Assembly (NCBI RefSeq): GCF_000026945.1
Contig: NC_012867.1
Span: 1,934,501-1,998,500, forward strand
Reading direction: 5' to 3'
Length of the DNA stretch: 64,000 nucleotides
Source: Candida dubliniensis CD36
Lineage: Eukaryota; Ascomycota; Pichiomycetes; Serinales; Debaryomycetaceae
Position numbers and translations under genes: made by a program. The notes under the pieces are model-generated. The model was not told the origin of the DNA. It saw only the letters and a list, made by a program, of their open reading frames with translations, and did no database searches. Below, in pieces: positions 19,467-31,053 of the stretch (within the stretch, counting starts at the first letter, position 1; each line of letters opens with the position of its first letter).

Positions 19467-19819
19467 AGAAAATTAACAATCAAATAAGTTACGAAAAGAT
19501 TCTGATTTGTTGTTTAATTGGATCTCCTTCCTCGGTTATCAGATACATTACTTGAATAGGTAGCATGTGCGGCTGACAAAAATGTTTCCTTTTTAAGAAC
19601 CGTAGAAACAAAAAAAAAAAAAAAAAAAAAAAAAAGAAACGTTGCTTGTGTACGTGTGTGTATCATCTGCGTGCGTGTGGTGAGTGAAGTGAAAAAAAAA
19701 AAAAAAAAAAAAATTTTTTTGATCCTCATCATCATCATCATCATTTCTTTTAACCCTTATCTTTTTATAGAATTTCTTTCTTTTCTTTGTAGGTGCATAC
19801 CACAATATTATTATAGACA
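19467..19819. promoter_or_regulatory. ELF1 upstream region with two long A tracts
   Basis: About 350 bases with A runs at about 19611-19635 and 19694-19712, followed by a CAT repeat near 19728-19743. The strong tracts fit the promoter of a highly expressed translation gene; no other site is recognised. Confidence 0.4.
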
Positions 19820-22800
19820 ATGTCTAAGTCTTTTGACGATTTCATAAAACAGCAAAAGCAACAACAAGCCAAACCAAAAGGGTTTGGTTATAGAAATAAC
19901 AACTACAACAATAATCAAGGAGGAGGTTATAATTATAATCAAGCATATGGTAATGCACCAACATTTCAACCAGGAAACCAACAATTTCAATATCAAGGAG
20001 GGTATAACCAAGGATATAATCAAGGATTTAACCAACAGTATCAATATCAAGGACAAGGACAAGGACAAGGCTACAATCAAGGATATAATTCCAATAATAG
20101 ATATAACAACAATTATAATAACACTAACCAAAGTTCTACCATTTCAACCCCAGTAGAATCATTACCAACTAGTGGAAGAAGTACTCCTAATCCAAATGCA
20201 TCAACCACTTCATTAACGTCATTAAATACTGCTCTTGCTAAATTGAATGTTTCTAATATTCCTTTTGAAGAGAATTTAAGTAATATTGAAAAAGCCACCA
20301 AAATAGCTGAAATTAGACCAGAAGTTGAAACCATTATTAAAATAATTGATGAACAAGAAGATTTATCGATTATTAATGAATGGAAATTGAATGAAATTTT
20401 GAAATCTTTATTGAAACCGAAAAGTCCTGCATTAGTTAAAGAAGCAGCATTATTAATCATTCAACAATTGGCAAGTAAATTTGGTGGTCAAACTCCTAAA
20501 GAAGCTTATTTATTACAATTTTTAAGTACTGCTTATGATATGTTTATTGATAAAGATAAAAATGTTGTTAAGGCTGCTAAATCTGCTACTGATACATTAT
20601 TTGGAATTTATCCTATAGAAGCATTAGGATCAATTGTTTTAGATGAATTTTTAAATATTTTTAAATCGGGAGCTAAATGGAATTCTAAAGTTGCAGCATT
20701 AAACAATTTTGATAAATTAATTGATGATGTACCAGCAGATATTTTAGAAATGAAATTTATTGATGTTGTACCTGTTTTAACTGATTTATCTACTGATTTT
20801 AAACCAGAATTAGCTAAAGCTGGTATTACAACTTTGAAAAAATTTGTTCAAGTTTTAGATAATTTGGATTTACAAAACAAATATGATTTAATTGTTGATA
20901 CTTTAGCTGATCCACAAAAAGTTACTGATTGTATCAAGAATTTATCTTCTGTGACATTTGTAGCTGAAGTCACAGAACCAGCATTATCATTATTAGTACC
21001 GATTTTAGATAAATCATTGAAAATGTCATCATCATCAAATGAACAATTAAGACAAACAGTTATGGTTACAGAAAATTTAACCAGATTAGTTAATAACAAA
21101 AGAGAAATTGAAAAATTCATTCCAATTTTATTACCTGGTGTAGAAAAAGTTGTCAACAATGCTTCATTACCAGAAGTTAGAGAATTGGCCAGTAAAGCTT
21201 TAAAAGTTTTAAAAGATGCTGAAAATGAACAAAGTGATGGTAAATTCCATGGAAGAATTACTCTTGAACAAGCAGAAAAATTTTATATTGAAGATATTCC
21301 TGATGAAGATTATCAACAACCAATTGAATTATTGAAAGATGATATTTTGAAAAAATATTTATCAACCATTTTACAAGTTGATGCTCATGTCAATGATTGG
21401 AAACGTTTACAAGAATATTTAATGATGGCCACTAATAATGAAAATTATTCCCAATTAGTAGTTAATCATGTCAAAAATTTATTTAACCCTGAATCAGCTA
21501 CAGATAATGATAATGATGATGGAGCTATTATTATTGTTGATGCAGATTTTTCTTTAGCATATGGTACTCGTATGTTATTAAACAAAACAAAATTAAGATT
21601 ATTGAAAGGACATAGATATGGATTATGTGGTAGAAATGGTGCTGGTAAATCAACTTTAATGAGAGCAATTTCTAAAGGTCAATTAGAAGGATTTCCTACT
21701 GCTGATGAATTGAAAACATGTTTTGTTGAACATAAATTACAAGGATCTGAAGCTGATATGGATTTAGTTAGTTTTATTGGTCTGGATCCAGAATTATCTA
21801 ATGTTGGAAGTGAAGAAATTGAACAAGCTTTGAAAAATGTTGGATTTCCTGATGAAAGATTACAACAACAAGTAGGATCATTATCAGGAGGTTGGAAAAT
21901 GAAATTAGAATTAGCAAGAGCAATGTTAATGAAAGCTGATGTTTTATTATTGGATGAACCTACCAATCATTTAGATGTTGTTAATGTCAAATGGTTACAA
22001 GATTATTTAGTAGAAAATACTGAAATTACTTCATTAATTGTTTCTCATGATTCAAAATTTTTAGATGCTGTTTGTACTGATATTATTCATTATGAAAATA
22101 AAAAATTGGCTTATTATAAAGGAAATTTATCAGAATTTGTTAAAATTAAACCTGAAGGTAAATCATATTATACATTGACTGATTCAAATGTTAAAATGGC
22201 ATTCCCACCACCAGGGATTTTAACTGGAGTTAAATCAAATACTAGAGCTGTTGCTAGAATGTCTAATGTTACATTTACTTATCCTGGTGCTGATAAACCA
22301 TCATTAAAAAATGTTTCATGTTCATTATCATTATCATCAAGAGTTGCTATATTAGGTCCAAATGGTGCTGGTAAATCAACTTTAATAAAATTATTAACTG
22401 CTGAATTAGTACCACAAGAAGGTAAAGTTGAAAAACATCCAAATTTAAGAATTGGTTATATTGCTCAACATGCATTACAACATGTTGAACAACATAAAGA
22501 AAAAACTGCTAATCAATATTTACAATGGCGTTATAGATTTGGTGATGATCGTGAAGTTTTATTAAAAGAAAGTAGAAAAGTATCTGAAGAAGAACAAGAA
22601 ATGATGAAAAAAGAAATTGATATTGATGATGGTAGAGGTAAAAGAACAATTGAAGCATTAGTTGGTAGACAAAAATTGAAAAAATCATTTCAATATGAAG
22701 TGAAATGGAAATATTGGTTACCTAAATATAATTCTTGGGTACCAAAAGAAGTTTTACTTGAACATGGATTTGATAAATTGATTCAAAAATTTGATGATCA

Positions 22801-23440
22801 TGAAGCTTCAAGAGAAGGATTAGGATATAGAGAATTAACTCCTTCAGTGATTCGTAAACATTTTGAAGATGTTGGATTGGATGGTGATATTGCTGATCAT
22901 ACTCCAATGGGATCATTATCTGGTGGTCAATTAGTTAAAGTGGTTATTGCTGGTGCCATGTGGAATAATCCTCATTTATTGGTGTTGGATGAACCAACAA
23001 ATTATCTTGATCGTGATTCATTAGGTGGATTAGCTGTGGCAATTAGAGAATGGAATGGTGGAGTAGTTATGATTTCTCATAACAATGAATTTGTTGGAGC
23101 ATTATGTCCTGAACAATGGCATGTAGAAAATGGAGAAGTGATTCAAAAAGGAACAGTTGCTGTTGATTCTAAAAGATTTGAAGATCAAGGTGGTGATACA
23201 TCTTCTAAAGAAAGTACACCTGGCCCTGTTCCTGTCCCTGTCCCTGTCCCAGAACCAATTAAAAAGAGAGCTGATGATGATGATTCTCCTGCTAATATTA
23301 AAGTTAGAACAAGAAAGAAGAAAATGACAAGAAATGAAAAGAAAGCTCAAGCAGAAAGAAGAAGATTAAGATATATTGAATGGTTAAGTTCACCTAAAGG
23401 GACACCAAAACCAGTGGATACTGATGATGAAGAAGAATAG
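19820..23440 (+). CDS. ELF1: EF3-like ABC ATPase Elf1/New1 with prion-like N-terminus
   Basis: A 1206-residue cytosolic ABC protein, orthologue of yeast New1, which acts on ribosomes in termination and recycling. Residues 1-105 are rich in Asn, Gln, Gly and Tyr with imperfect repeats such as YNQGYNQGFNQQYQYQ, a prion-like region. HEAT repeats follow (about 130-480). The first ABC domain has Walker A GRNGAGKS (604-611), signature LSGGWKMKLELARA and Walker B LLLDEPTNHLD. The second has GPNGAGKS (from 846), an inserted chromodomain-like segment near 955-985 (FQYEVKWKYWLPKYNSW), LSGGQLVKVV and LLVLDEPTNYLD. A basic tail precedes the acidic end DTDDEEE. Older literature calls it an mRNA export factor. 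Confidence 0.95.
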   Translation: MSKSFDDFIKQQKQQQAKPKGFGYRNNNYNNNQGGGYNYNQAYGNAPTFQPGNQQFQYQGGYNQGYNQGFNQQYQYQGQGQGQGYNQGYNSNNRYNNNYNNTNQSSTISTPVESLPTSGRSTPNPNASTTSLTSLNTALAKLNVSNIPFEENLSNIEKATKIAEIRPEVETIIKIIDEQEDLSIINEWKLNEILKSLLKPKSPALVKEAALLIIQQLASKFGGQTPKEAYLLQFLSTAYDMFIDKDKNVVKAAKSATDTLFGIYPIEALGSIVLDEFLNIFKSGAKWNSKVAALNNFDKLIDDVPADILEMKFIDVVPVLTDLSTDFKPELAKAGITTLKKFVQVLDNLDLQNKYDLIVDTLADPQKVTDCIKNLSSVTFVAEVTEPALSLLVPILDKSLKMSSSSNEQLRQTVMVTENLTRLVNNKREIEKFIPILLPGVEKVVNNASLPEVRELASKALKVLKDAENEQSDGKFHGRITLEQAEKFYIEDIPDEDYQQPIELLKDDILKKYLSTILQVDAHVNDWKRLQEYLMMATNNENYSQLVVNHVKNLFNPESATDNDNDDGAIIIVDADFSLAYGTRMLLNKTKLRLLKGHRYGLCGRNGAGKSTLMRAISKGQLEGFPTADELKTCFVEHKLQGSEADMDLVSFIGLDPELSNVGSEEIEQALKNVGFPDERLQQQVGSLSGGWKMKLELARAMLMKADVLLLDEPTNHLDVVNVKWLQDYLVENTEITSLIVSHDSKFLDAVCTDIIHYENKKLAYYKGNLSEFVKIKPEGKSYYTLTDSNVKMAFPPPGILTGVKSNTRAVARMSNVTFTYPGADKPSLKNVSCSLSLSSRVAILGPNGAGKSTLIKLLTAELVPQEGKVEKHPNLRIGYIAQHALQHVEQHKEKTANQYLQWRYRFGDDREVLLKESRKVSEEEQEMMKKEIDIDDGRGKRTIEALVGRQKLKKSFQYEVKWKYWLPKYNSWVPKEVLLEHGFDKLIQKFDDHEASREGLGYRELTPSVIRKHFEDVGLDGDIADHTPMGSLSGGQLVKVVIAGAMWNNPHLLVLDEPTNYLDRDSLGGLAVAIREWNGGVVMISHNNEFVGALCPEQWHVENGEVIQKGTVAVDSKRFEDQGGDTSSKESTPGPVPVPVPVPEPIKKRADDDDSPANIKVRTRKKKMTRNEKKAQAERRRLRYIEWLSSPKGTPKPVDTDDEEE

Positions 23441-23555
23441 ATGTAGTATATAGAAAGAAAGAAAGAAAAGTAGTCATTTAATTAGAGTATAATATTGTAA
23501 GAGTAATAATATAATATGTTCAATGAATTCTTTGGTTAATTGGTTAGTTGGTTAA

Positions 23556-23587
<32 letters not shown>

Positions 23588-23853
23588 GTAAAATTATTGA
23601 GTTTAGTCGTGTAAAGAGCCCCAATTAATTTTCCACATTCGAAGGCAAAAAAAAAAAAAAAATAAAACAAGTTTCTTTAAAAATTAAAAAGAAGGCCATT
23701 TGACTAGTATTATATAAATCATAATTGCCATCAACATTATCAACTTTCATTGTCATTATCATTATCACTATTAGTACCAACAACAACAACAACAACAACA
23801 ACAGCAACAACAGCAATAATAATAATAACTACATTATAAATTAAACTATAGAT
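23441..23853. promoter_or_regulatory. ELF1 terminator / PRE8 promoter and leader
   Basis: About 410 bases between two plus-strand genes. It has a GATT repeat near 23559-23584, an A run at 23647-23661 and a CAA/CAG/AAT repeat at about 23777-23830 just before PRE8. I saw no PACE-type proteasome box for certain. Confidence 0.35.
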
Positions 23854-24728
23854 ATGGCTGATAGATATTCTTTTTCATTGACTACATTCTCACCAAGGTA
23901 TGTTGTTTTTTTTGACCAACTGAATTCTTGTGGGAATGAAATATATTCCTTTTGCAAACAATTCATATGTGTATACTAACTTCTTGTTTGTTTGTTTGTT
24001 TTTTTTTTTTCTTTAGTGGTAAATTAGTTCAAATTGAATATGCATTGAATGCAGTTAGACAAGGAGTTACTGCTATTGGTATCAAATGTGATAATGGAGT
24101 AGTATTAGCTACTGAACGTAAATCCAATTCACCATTAATTAGAAATGATACTAATATTAAAGTTGAATATATTACTCCTAATATTGGTATGACTTATAGT
24201 GGGATGGGACCAGATTTCCGAGTATTAGTTGATAGAGCTCGTAAATTGGCTCATAGTAATTATAAACGGATATATAATGAATATCCACCGGTGAAAATTA
24301 TGGTTCAAGAAATTGCTAAAGTGATGCAAGAAAGTACTCAATCAGGAGGAATTCGACCATTTGGAGTATCATTATTAGTTGGAGGATATGATGAAACAAA
24401 TGAAGGGAAATTTCAATTATATCAAGTTGATCCAAGTGGTAGTTATTTCCCTTGGAAAGCTACTGCTATTGGTAAAACTTCTAATCTGGCTAAAACTTTT
24501 TTAGAAAAAAGATGGAATGAAAATTTACAATTAGAAGATGCACTTCATGTGGCTTTATTAGCATTAAAAGAAAGTATTGATGGAGAATTAAATGGAGATA
24601 ATTTGGATATTGCTATTATTAGTGATCCTCATGAACAATTATTAGGATTTAAAGGTACTAATATTCCTGGTCCAAGATTTAAAAAATTAACTCCTGAAGA
24701 AATAAATGATACTTTAGAATCGTTATAA
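23854..24728 (+). CDS. PRE8: 20S proteasome alpha-2 subunit (Pre8), spliced
   Basis: Exon 1 is 23854-23897 (MADRYSFSLTTFSP and two bases), exon 2 is 24017-24728; together 251 residues. The intron (23898-24016, 119 bases) has GTATGT at the donor, TACTAAC at 23974-23980 and TTTAG at the acceptor. The joined N-terminus, RYSFSLTTFSPSGKLVQIEY, is the proteasome alpha-subunit signature, and NAVRQGVTAIGIK with ERKSNSPL identifies alpha-2. As an alpha subunit it has no active-site threonine and forms the outer ring that gates the core particle. The 5' leader carries a CAA-type trinucleotide repeat. Confidence 0.96.
23898..24016 (+). other. PRE8: PRE8 intron
   Basis: GTATGT donor, perfect TACTAAC branch site at 23974-23980 and a T-rich tract with TTTAG acceptor. 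Splicing restores the conserved TTFSPSGKLVQ junction. Confidence 0.95.
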
Positions 24729-25179
24729 AGAAATAAAGAAAGAAAGAAAGAAAGAAAGAAAGTAATAATGATAAAAGTAAATAAATATACGTTATAACAA
24801 TTGATTAAATCGTACATGCGTAGAAAAAAAAAGTAAAGCCAGGATAAGAATTTGGGCTGGTGATTATGAACTTTTTTTAATTTTGTAGATACTCAAACTA
24901 GTTTATATTTGATGATTTTGAAGAATATGAAAATTAGTTACTAAAAAGGATGAACAATTGGTAGTTTGTATAAGAGGTGATATTCTTCTCTATTTTCAAA
25001 ATATGTATATATATATATATATGTATGTATGTAAGTCTATAAAAAAAAAACAGTAATAATTGAATGAATCAATCAATCAATGATAATAAAAGCAAAAAAA
25101 AAAAAAAGCACCTTATAAAGTCTATATAAAAATCCTTTCAAAATAAGATAAATATAAAAAAAAAAGAAACACAACTTTA
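24729..25179. other. Convergent intergenic region, PRE8 / DHA2 transporter
   Basis: About 450 bases with an AAAG repeat at 24731-24762, a TA repeat near 25007-25024 and several A runs. It holds two transcript ends and no ORF. Confidence 0.4.
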
Positions 25180-27093
25180 TCACTTGTTTACTGTTGTGTT
25201 TATACAATTTTCATTTTCATTTTCATTTTCACATTTAACAGTCATTGAAGAAGCAGAAGATTCAAGATCTTGTTTACGTTTAATAAAATCTTTAGTATCA
25301 ATTGGATTTTGTTCATCTAAAGCTTTTAATCCATTATCTTTAATAAACATTGCTGTTATAACACAAATAGTCATTAATGGAATTAAAAAATAATAATAAT
25401 TTCTTAAAGCAATAGTATAAATATCTTTAATTTCATTAATTTGTTGATTATTTAAATTTAATGATGTTAAAGGGATTTTTTCATAAATATGATTTTTAAT
25501 ATATTTAATTATTTCTGGTGATAAACTTGAATTTGAATTTGAATTTGAATTGGGATTATTATTATTATTATTATTAAGGGGAGTTAATTCTTTTAATACT
25601 GAATTACTAACAATAGTAGAACCAATAGCAATTCCAACGGTTCCACCTAATGATCGTAATACATTTCTTGTAGATATAGCTACAGCTCTTTGTGATTTTT
25701 TACAATTTGCTTGAACAGCAACCATTGATGGTTGGAAAGCAGCTCCAACACCAGTACCCATAATAAATAAAATTAAAATATGAATTCCATCCAGTAAAGA
25801 TTTATTCCATAAAATTAATAACCCAACACTTAATAACCAAAGTAAATAACCTGATTGAACAACATAAAAATAATGACCAGTATAACTAATAATTCTACCA
25901 CAAATAATTGATGAAATAGATTGCATTAATACTAAAGGTAATAAAAATATAGCAGTATCAATTTCATTTTTATTTTTAATTATTTGAAAATGATAAGGTA
26001 AATAATAAATAAAACTAAAATAAGTTGCTCCAAAACAAAAAGTTGCTAAATATAATAAACAAAGTGAAGGATTTTTAAAAAGTTCAAGTGGGATCATTGG
26101 TAATTTAGCAAATTTCCATTCAATTAATAAAAATCCTAATAATAATAATCCACCAATTGTAAACATAATAATTACTAAATTACTATTCCAATTATAAGTA
26201 GATCCACCACCATTTAAAGGAATTAAAATTAATGTTAAACTTGACGTTGCCATTAAAATTCCCATATAATCAATATTTAAAAATTTTTCTTTCCTTGATA
26301 TAACATCATTTAATTTTTTATCTTTATGATTATTTTTATGCTTATGATTATTTTTAAGACAAAAAAATAATATTATATTAACAATAAATCCTAATGGTGC
26401 CAAAAAATAATAATAACATCTCCAATTATTATTATTATATTTTATAAATGCTCCCATTATAAATGGTCCAATAGCATTACCAATACCAACTGAAGCTCCT
26501 AATATACCTTGATATTTCCCTCGATCTTTTAATGAAACAATATCACTAAGTATAACCATTGATAATGATGATACTCCTCCATTACCAATACCAGCTAATG
26601 CTCTAAATATAAAAAATTCAATTCCATTACGAGCTAATGAACAAGAAATATCTCCAATTACTAAAATCATAAGACATATTAAAATAATTTTTTTCCTACC
26701 AAAAATATCACTCATTCGTCCAAATAAAACTTGACAAACAGTATTAGCTAATAATGAAGCAGAACCAGCCCAATTAATAGATTGTTGAGCATTTAAATCT
26801 TTACTAATTATTGATAATCCAATGGTAATACCAGTTTGATCCATAAATGAAACTATATTAGCTAATGATAATGTCAATAAAATAATAATAATTTGTGATT
26901 TTGGTAAAAGATTACTATGAACATCACTTAATTTATCAGCTAATTCTTGAGGTTTAATTTCTTTATCATTATTATTATTATTATTATTATTAATATCAGT
27001 TAAAGTGGTGATACTTTCTGGTGGTGTTCCAGGTAATTGTTTTTCATCAAATGTAATAGTAGTTTTTCTATCTTTAGTATAATCTGAATTCAT
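25180..27093 (-). CDS. DHA2-family major facilitator transporter (14 membrane segments)
   Basis: A 637-residue predicted drug:H+ antiporter-type carrier. The start MNSDYTKDRK (ATG 27093) is chosen; the frame continues 54 codons upstream but only through a His/Thr repeat and basic tract typical of leader DNA. A hydrophilic N-terminus with an Asn run (about 35-42) precedes the first segment. MFS motif A is clear, GRMSDIFGRKK, after TM2; TM4 has FRALAGIGNGGVSS, and motif C-like glycines appear in TM5 (GASVGIGNAIGPFIMGAF). A His/Lys/Asn loop separates TM6 and TM7. Another Asn/Ser run sits in the loop before the last segment. The substrate cannot be told. It faces an unusually long gene-free region upstream. 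Confidence 0.85.
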   Translation of the reverse strand: MNSDYTKDRKTTITFDEKQLPGTPPESITTLTDINNNNNNNNDKEIKPQELADKLSDVHSNLLPKSQIIIILLTLSLANIVSFMDQTGITIGLSIISKDLNAQQSINWAGSASLLANTVCQVLFGRMSDIFGRKKIILICLMILVIGDISCSLARNGIEFFIFRALAGIGNGGVSSLSMVILSDIVSLKDRGKYQGILGASVGIGNAIGPFIMGAFIKYNNNNWRCYYYFLAPLGFIVNIILFFCLKNNHKHKNNHKDKKLNDVISRKEKFLNIDYMGILMATSSLTLILIPLNGGGSTYNWNSNLVIIMFTIGGLLLLGFLLIEWKFAKLPMIPLELFKNPSLCLLYLATFCFGATYFSFIYYLPYHFQIIKNKNEIDTAIFLLPLVLMQSISSIICGRIISYTGHYFYVVQSGYLLWLLSVGLLILWNKSLLDGIHILILFIMGTGVGAAFQPSMVAVQANCKKSQRAVAISTRNVLRSLGGTVGIAIGSTIVSNSVLKELTPLNNNNNNNPNSNSNSNSSLSPEIIKYIKNHIYEKIPLTSLNLNNQQINEIKDIYTIALRNYYYFLIPLMTICVITAMFIKDNGLKALDEQNPIDTKDFIKRKQDLESSASSMTVKCENENENENCINTTVNK

Positions 27094-28290
27094 AATTAAT
27101 AATAATAATAACAATAAGACAATAAATGGTGTATGTGTATGTGTATGTGTATGTTTATGTTTAGGTACCTTACCCTGACCCCTTAAAGTAAATGTTGTGT
27201 AACTTTTTCTGTTTCTGTTTCTGTTTCTTTTTGCGTGGTTGAAATTTGACTGCAAAAAAAAAACAAAAACAAAAACTAAAGTGAACCAAAAAAAAGAAAA
27301 GCAATTAAAAGCAACTTATTTTATCTCCAAAAAATACTATATCTTGATTATAAACTATTAATTGATGATTTGAGTAATTAAATAATTGAATAATTAATTA
27401 AAAATCAAAACCAATAAACTAGAAAAACAAAAAAAAACAAAAAAAAAATTAGAGAAAATAAATCTGATAATATGAAATTTGTCAGAGTACTTATATATTT
27501 GATATGGTTCAAAATTATCAACAAAAAAAGAAAGAAAGAAAGAAAGGGGGGAGAGGAAGGGGGGGGGTGTATGAGAAGAAACAAAGAATCTACAATATAC
27601 AGTAATAGTAAATACCCAGATTTGATAAATTTTAAAGAGAATAAAACGGTGAAAAGGAAGAAGAGGAATAATAAGAGAGGAGGAAGAAATCGGAATTCCC
27701 AAAAAAAAAAAAAACAACAACAAATAGGGCAGAGAAGAACGAACCACACACAAACACAGAGAGAGAGAGAGAGATATTTACATAAAGTGATTATATTAGT
27801 GATGTTCTTTGTTAGATTTATAAAACAACAAATATTAATATTAAGTTTATAACAATAAAGAATAATTTATCTCTAGTAATAATAAGTTGAATATTAGTAT
27901 TAATTAGAATGTGAGAATTTGAATTTGAATTTCATTGGTTTTGAAACTCCTTTTATTTTTTTTTTTTGGTTTTTTGGTTTTAGATTTTTGTATATTTGTG
28001 TTTAGTTTGTATAGACTTATTCCCATTGTTTCTAGGGGGAGGGTGGTGGGTTATTTTGTTTTTGTTTTTGTTTTTTCTTAGTATTATTGTAAATCACTCA
28101 ATGAAATATTTCAATCACACAAATTACATTAACTAATAGAACGTTCAAAATAAAGAAAGGGAGGTGGCGGTGGCGGTGGGCAAGAAGAGAGTAAAAGAGA
28201 GAACGAGGCAGTGAATGATGAACAATGTCCCCGATTCTGGAATTAGTTAATAGATTTTAATTGGTAATTGGAATACTTAGTAGCTGGAGT

Positions 28291-28321
28291 CGTAGTCGTA
28301 GTCGTAGCCGTAGCCGTAGTG

Positions 28322-28352
<31 letters not shown>
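28291..28352. repeat. Compound hexanucleotide repeat
   Basis: Tandem CGTAGT/CGTAGC units (about 28291-28320) pass directly into GTTGCT units (about 28322-28352). Confidence 0.8.
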
Positions 28353-28353
<1 letters not shown>

Positions 28354-28601
28354 GTGGTGATCAATAAATCTAACTTTCCTTTCTTTAATTCACATTCAAC
28401 AGATAGAAGTAAAGTTCAATTCAAGTATGAGTATGATTTCTTATTTTTTTTAGTTTTTTGTCACTATATTATTATTATTATTAAAGAGATAACCCTTTAT
28501 GAATATGAAATTGAGTTTAATTGAACAAAAAATAAATAAATTTAAAGAAAACGTTGAATAATATTAAATTCAATTAAATTTAATTAAACCACAGTTTAAT
28601 C

Positions 28602-28629
28602 AAAAAAAAAAAAAAAAAAAAAAAAAAAA
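28602..28629. repeat. Poly-A tract, 28 bases
   Basis: Uninterrupted A run in the gene-free block; one of the longest homopolymers in the window. Confidence 0.9.
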
Positions 28630-29054
28630 CTAACCAAATCATTTTCCTATGCAACAGGGTTTATATATTTGACATTTTGACATTTTGACATCTTGACAGA
28701 TTTATTATTCAGTTGTTGATTTTATTTTATTTTTAGTTTAGTTTATTTTAATTTTCCGTTCAAGCCAAGCTTAAAAGAAGTAAAAATTTCATTTTGCAAC
28801 TTTGGCTGGGAAGAAAAAAAACAATAGATTATATGCAGGAGACGCAAGGAAAAACTAAAAAAACAAATTCCTGCATATTAGCAATTAGATTTGTTGTTTT
28901 TTTGCGCTTTCTTTTTTTGCGCTTTCCTTTTTTTTTTAGTTTTAATTTTTTTGCACGTTGTTTTTGTTAGTTGTTTTGTTAGTTGTTTCGTTTTGATGAA
29001 TTGATGAATTGGAAAAAACCACAAATTAATTTCATTACCATTTTTTGACAGGAA

Positions 29055-29086
29055 GGGGGGGGGGGGGAAGGGGGGAAGGGGGGGGG
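29055..29086 (+). repeat. G-run cluster with G-quadruplex potential
   Basis: Runs of 13, 6 and 9 G separated by AA. It has far more than the four GGG tracts needed for an intramolecular quadruplex. Confidence 0.8.
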
Positions 29087-29137
29087 CGGTATTCTATTCT
29101 AATGGTAATTTTTTTTTTTTTTATAGTAGAATCTATT

Positions 29138-29170
29138 ATATAACAACAACCATCAAGGTTGTTGTTATAT
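29138..29170. repeat. Perfect 14-bp inverted repeat (hairpin), 5-base loop
   Basis: ATATAACAACAACC (29138-29151) and its exact reverse complement (29157-29170) flank the loop ATCAA. It lies just after a T run and a G-quadruplex-like cluster. Confidence 0.85.
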
Positions 29171-30053
29171 GTTTAATTTACTGTGGTGGTGGTGGTGGTA
29201 GTGATTGATATTTGAATTAAAATTGGAAGACAAAGAAGAACAAAAGAATAATAATAAAAAAAGGGGGGTTGGGAGGGTTGATTGAGAAAACTCGATGAGG
29301 CTTAATTGGAGATAATAGAAAAAACTAAAGACAATTCATAGAAAGAATAAAAAAGGGAAGGGAAGGGAAAGAAAGGGAGGAGGAGGCTTTATCGAAAAAA
29401 AAAAAAAAAAACATCTAAAACTAAATTATTAACTAATATTCTACCAACCTACGAAACCACTATCACTACCACTACCACCTGTCAATCAATTATTGTTGTT
29501 GATGATATTCTATGTACAAAATGAAATACCAACAATGTCCATAATAATAATGCGTTATGCAAGAATTAGCATAATGTCAATGTATTGTTTAAATTGTTGC
29601 GTTTCTACATTATACTAATTTTTTCATTATAGTGGGTGGGTTTCTACTACTATTTCATATATTTTTCTTGTTATTTTTCTTGTTCTTATTCTTGTTATTA
29701 TTCTTGTTCTTGTTATTATTAGCTAAAATTTTCCGTAATATTTCTTGGTTGTGGTGATTGTTGTTGTTGTTGTTGTTGAACTGCCACTTTTTTTTTATAT
29801 GTATATATTGTTAATTTGAAATATTCCACAATAATTTTTTTTTTTTTTGACACCTTTGTTTCGTCTAAACTTGTCGAGATTTATCGGCTTTCTTTAAAAA
29901 CAAACACAAACACAAACACAAGTCAAACCAAACCAAACCAAACCAAACCAAACACCCCCCCTCCCCATCCCCATCCACATCCACATCCCAATCATATACA
30001 ACAATAGTAGAGGAAATTATTACAGGACCAAGATTTTTGATATCTTGTTCTAG

Positions 30054-30086
<33 letters not shown>

Positions 30087-30139
30087 TTAATGCCAAGAAA
30101 ATATATATGGAACCCAATTTGGATTTATATTCCCTTAAT

Positions 30140-30185
30140 TATCTTATCTTATCTTATCTTATCATGTCTTATCTTAGCTTATCGT
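30140..30185. repeat. Pentanucleotide (TATCT)n repeat
   Basis: Tandem CTTAT/TATCT units, slightly decayed at the end. A similar (TTATC)n tract occurs at about 61456-61477. Confidence 0.8.
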
Positions 30186-31003
30186 TACATATTAATTCTA
30201 TTTGTTTAAAAAAGTGTGGGTGTGTGGGTTGGTGAGTGGATGGGTAGGTGGATGGGTGGGTTAGGATATAACATTTTTATTTTGTAAGAAAATAAAATTA
30301 ATCCGTTGATGGAAAAAAATAAAAAAATAAATCATTAATTCTTCCGTTTCTTTCCCTTTCTATATATTACCATGTGGCAAAAAAAAAAAAAAGAAGAATA
30401 AGAATAAGAATAAGAATAAGAATAAGAAGAAGAATAAGAAGAAGAAGAAAACTTTAGTTAATCAACTAATCAATTGATTAATAAAATTTCGGAATTAAAG
30501 TACAACGGTTTTTTATTTTTTGTTACTCTTTTCATCTCTCTATGGCAACAAAAAATGGTTTGTTTATTTGTAATTGGCTGAGTTGGTTTTTCTCTTTTGT
30601 GTGTTTAACGGATGAAGAAGAATGAGGGCTTTTTCCTTTTTTACTATATTTGGATTATTTATAATTTAAGTAGTTTTACATAATTATTGTCTATCTATAA
30701 ACTAATTTGTTATATAATTATAAATGAAATGAAATGAAATGAAAAATTAAAACAGTAAAAAAAAAAAAAAAAAAACAATATTATAAGTTTGGTAACAAAT
30801 TGATCAATAATAACCACAAATAAATAAATAAAGGGAAGGTAAAGGAAAGGGAAGGGAAGGGATGGTGGTTGGTTGGTTTTTGGTTGATGGGTGATTATTT
30901 TGTTTTGGTGAACCCGGAGAATATGGGATTAGTATTCACCATTACCACCTATATAATTAAAGGGATAAAAGGAACCAATGTGATTTTTATTGTTATTGTT
31001 GTT

Positions 31004-31005
<2 letters not shown>

Positions 31006-31052
<47 letters not shown>
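31006..31052. repeat. Trinucleotide (TTG)n repeat, about 15 units
   Basis: Uninterrupted TTG/GTT units. Reading it as protein gives poly-valine, which is not credible as a gene. Confidence 0.85.

Positions 31053-31053
<1 letters not shown>

Noticed and set aside
28261..28524. ORF reading as Ser-Arg and poly-Cys
   Set aside because: Pure translation of hexanucleotide repeats.
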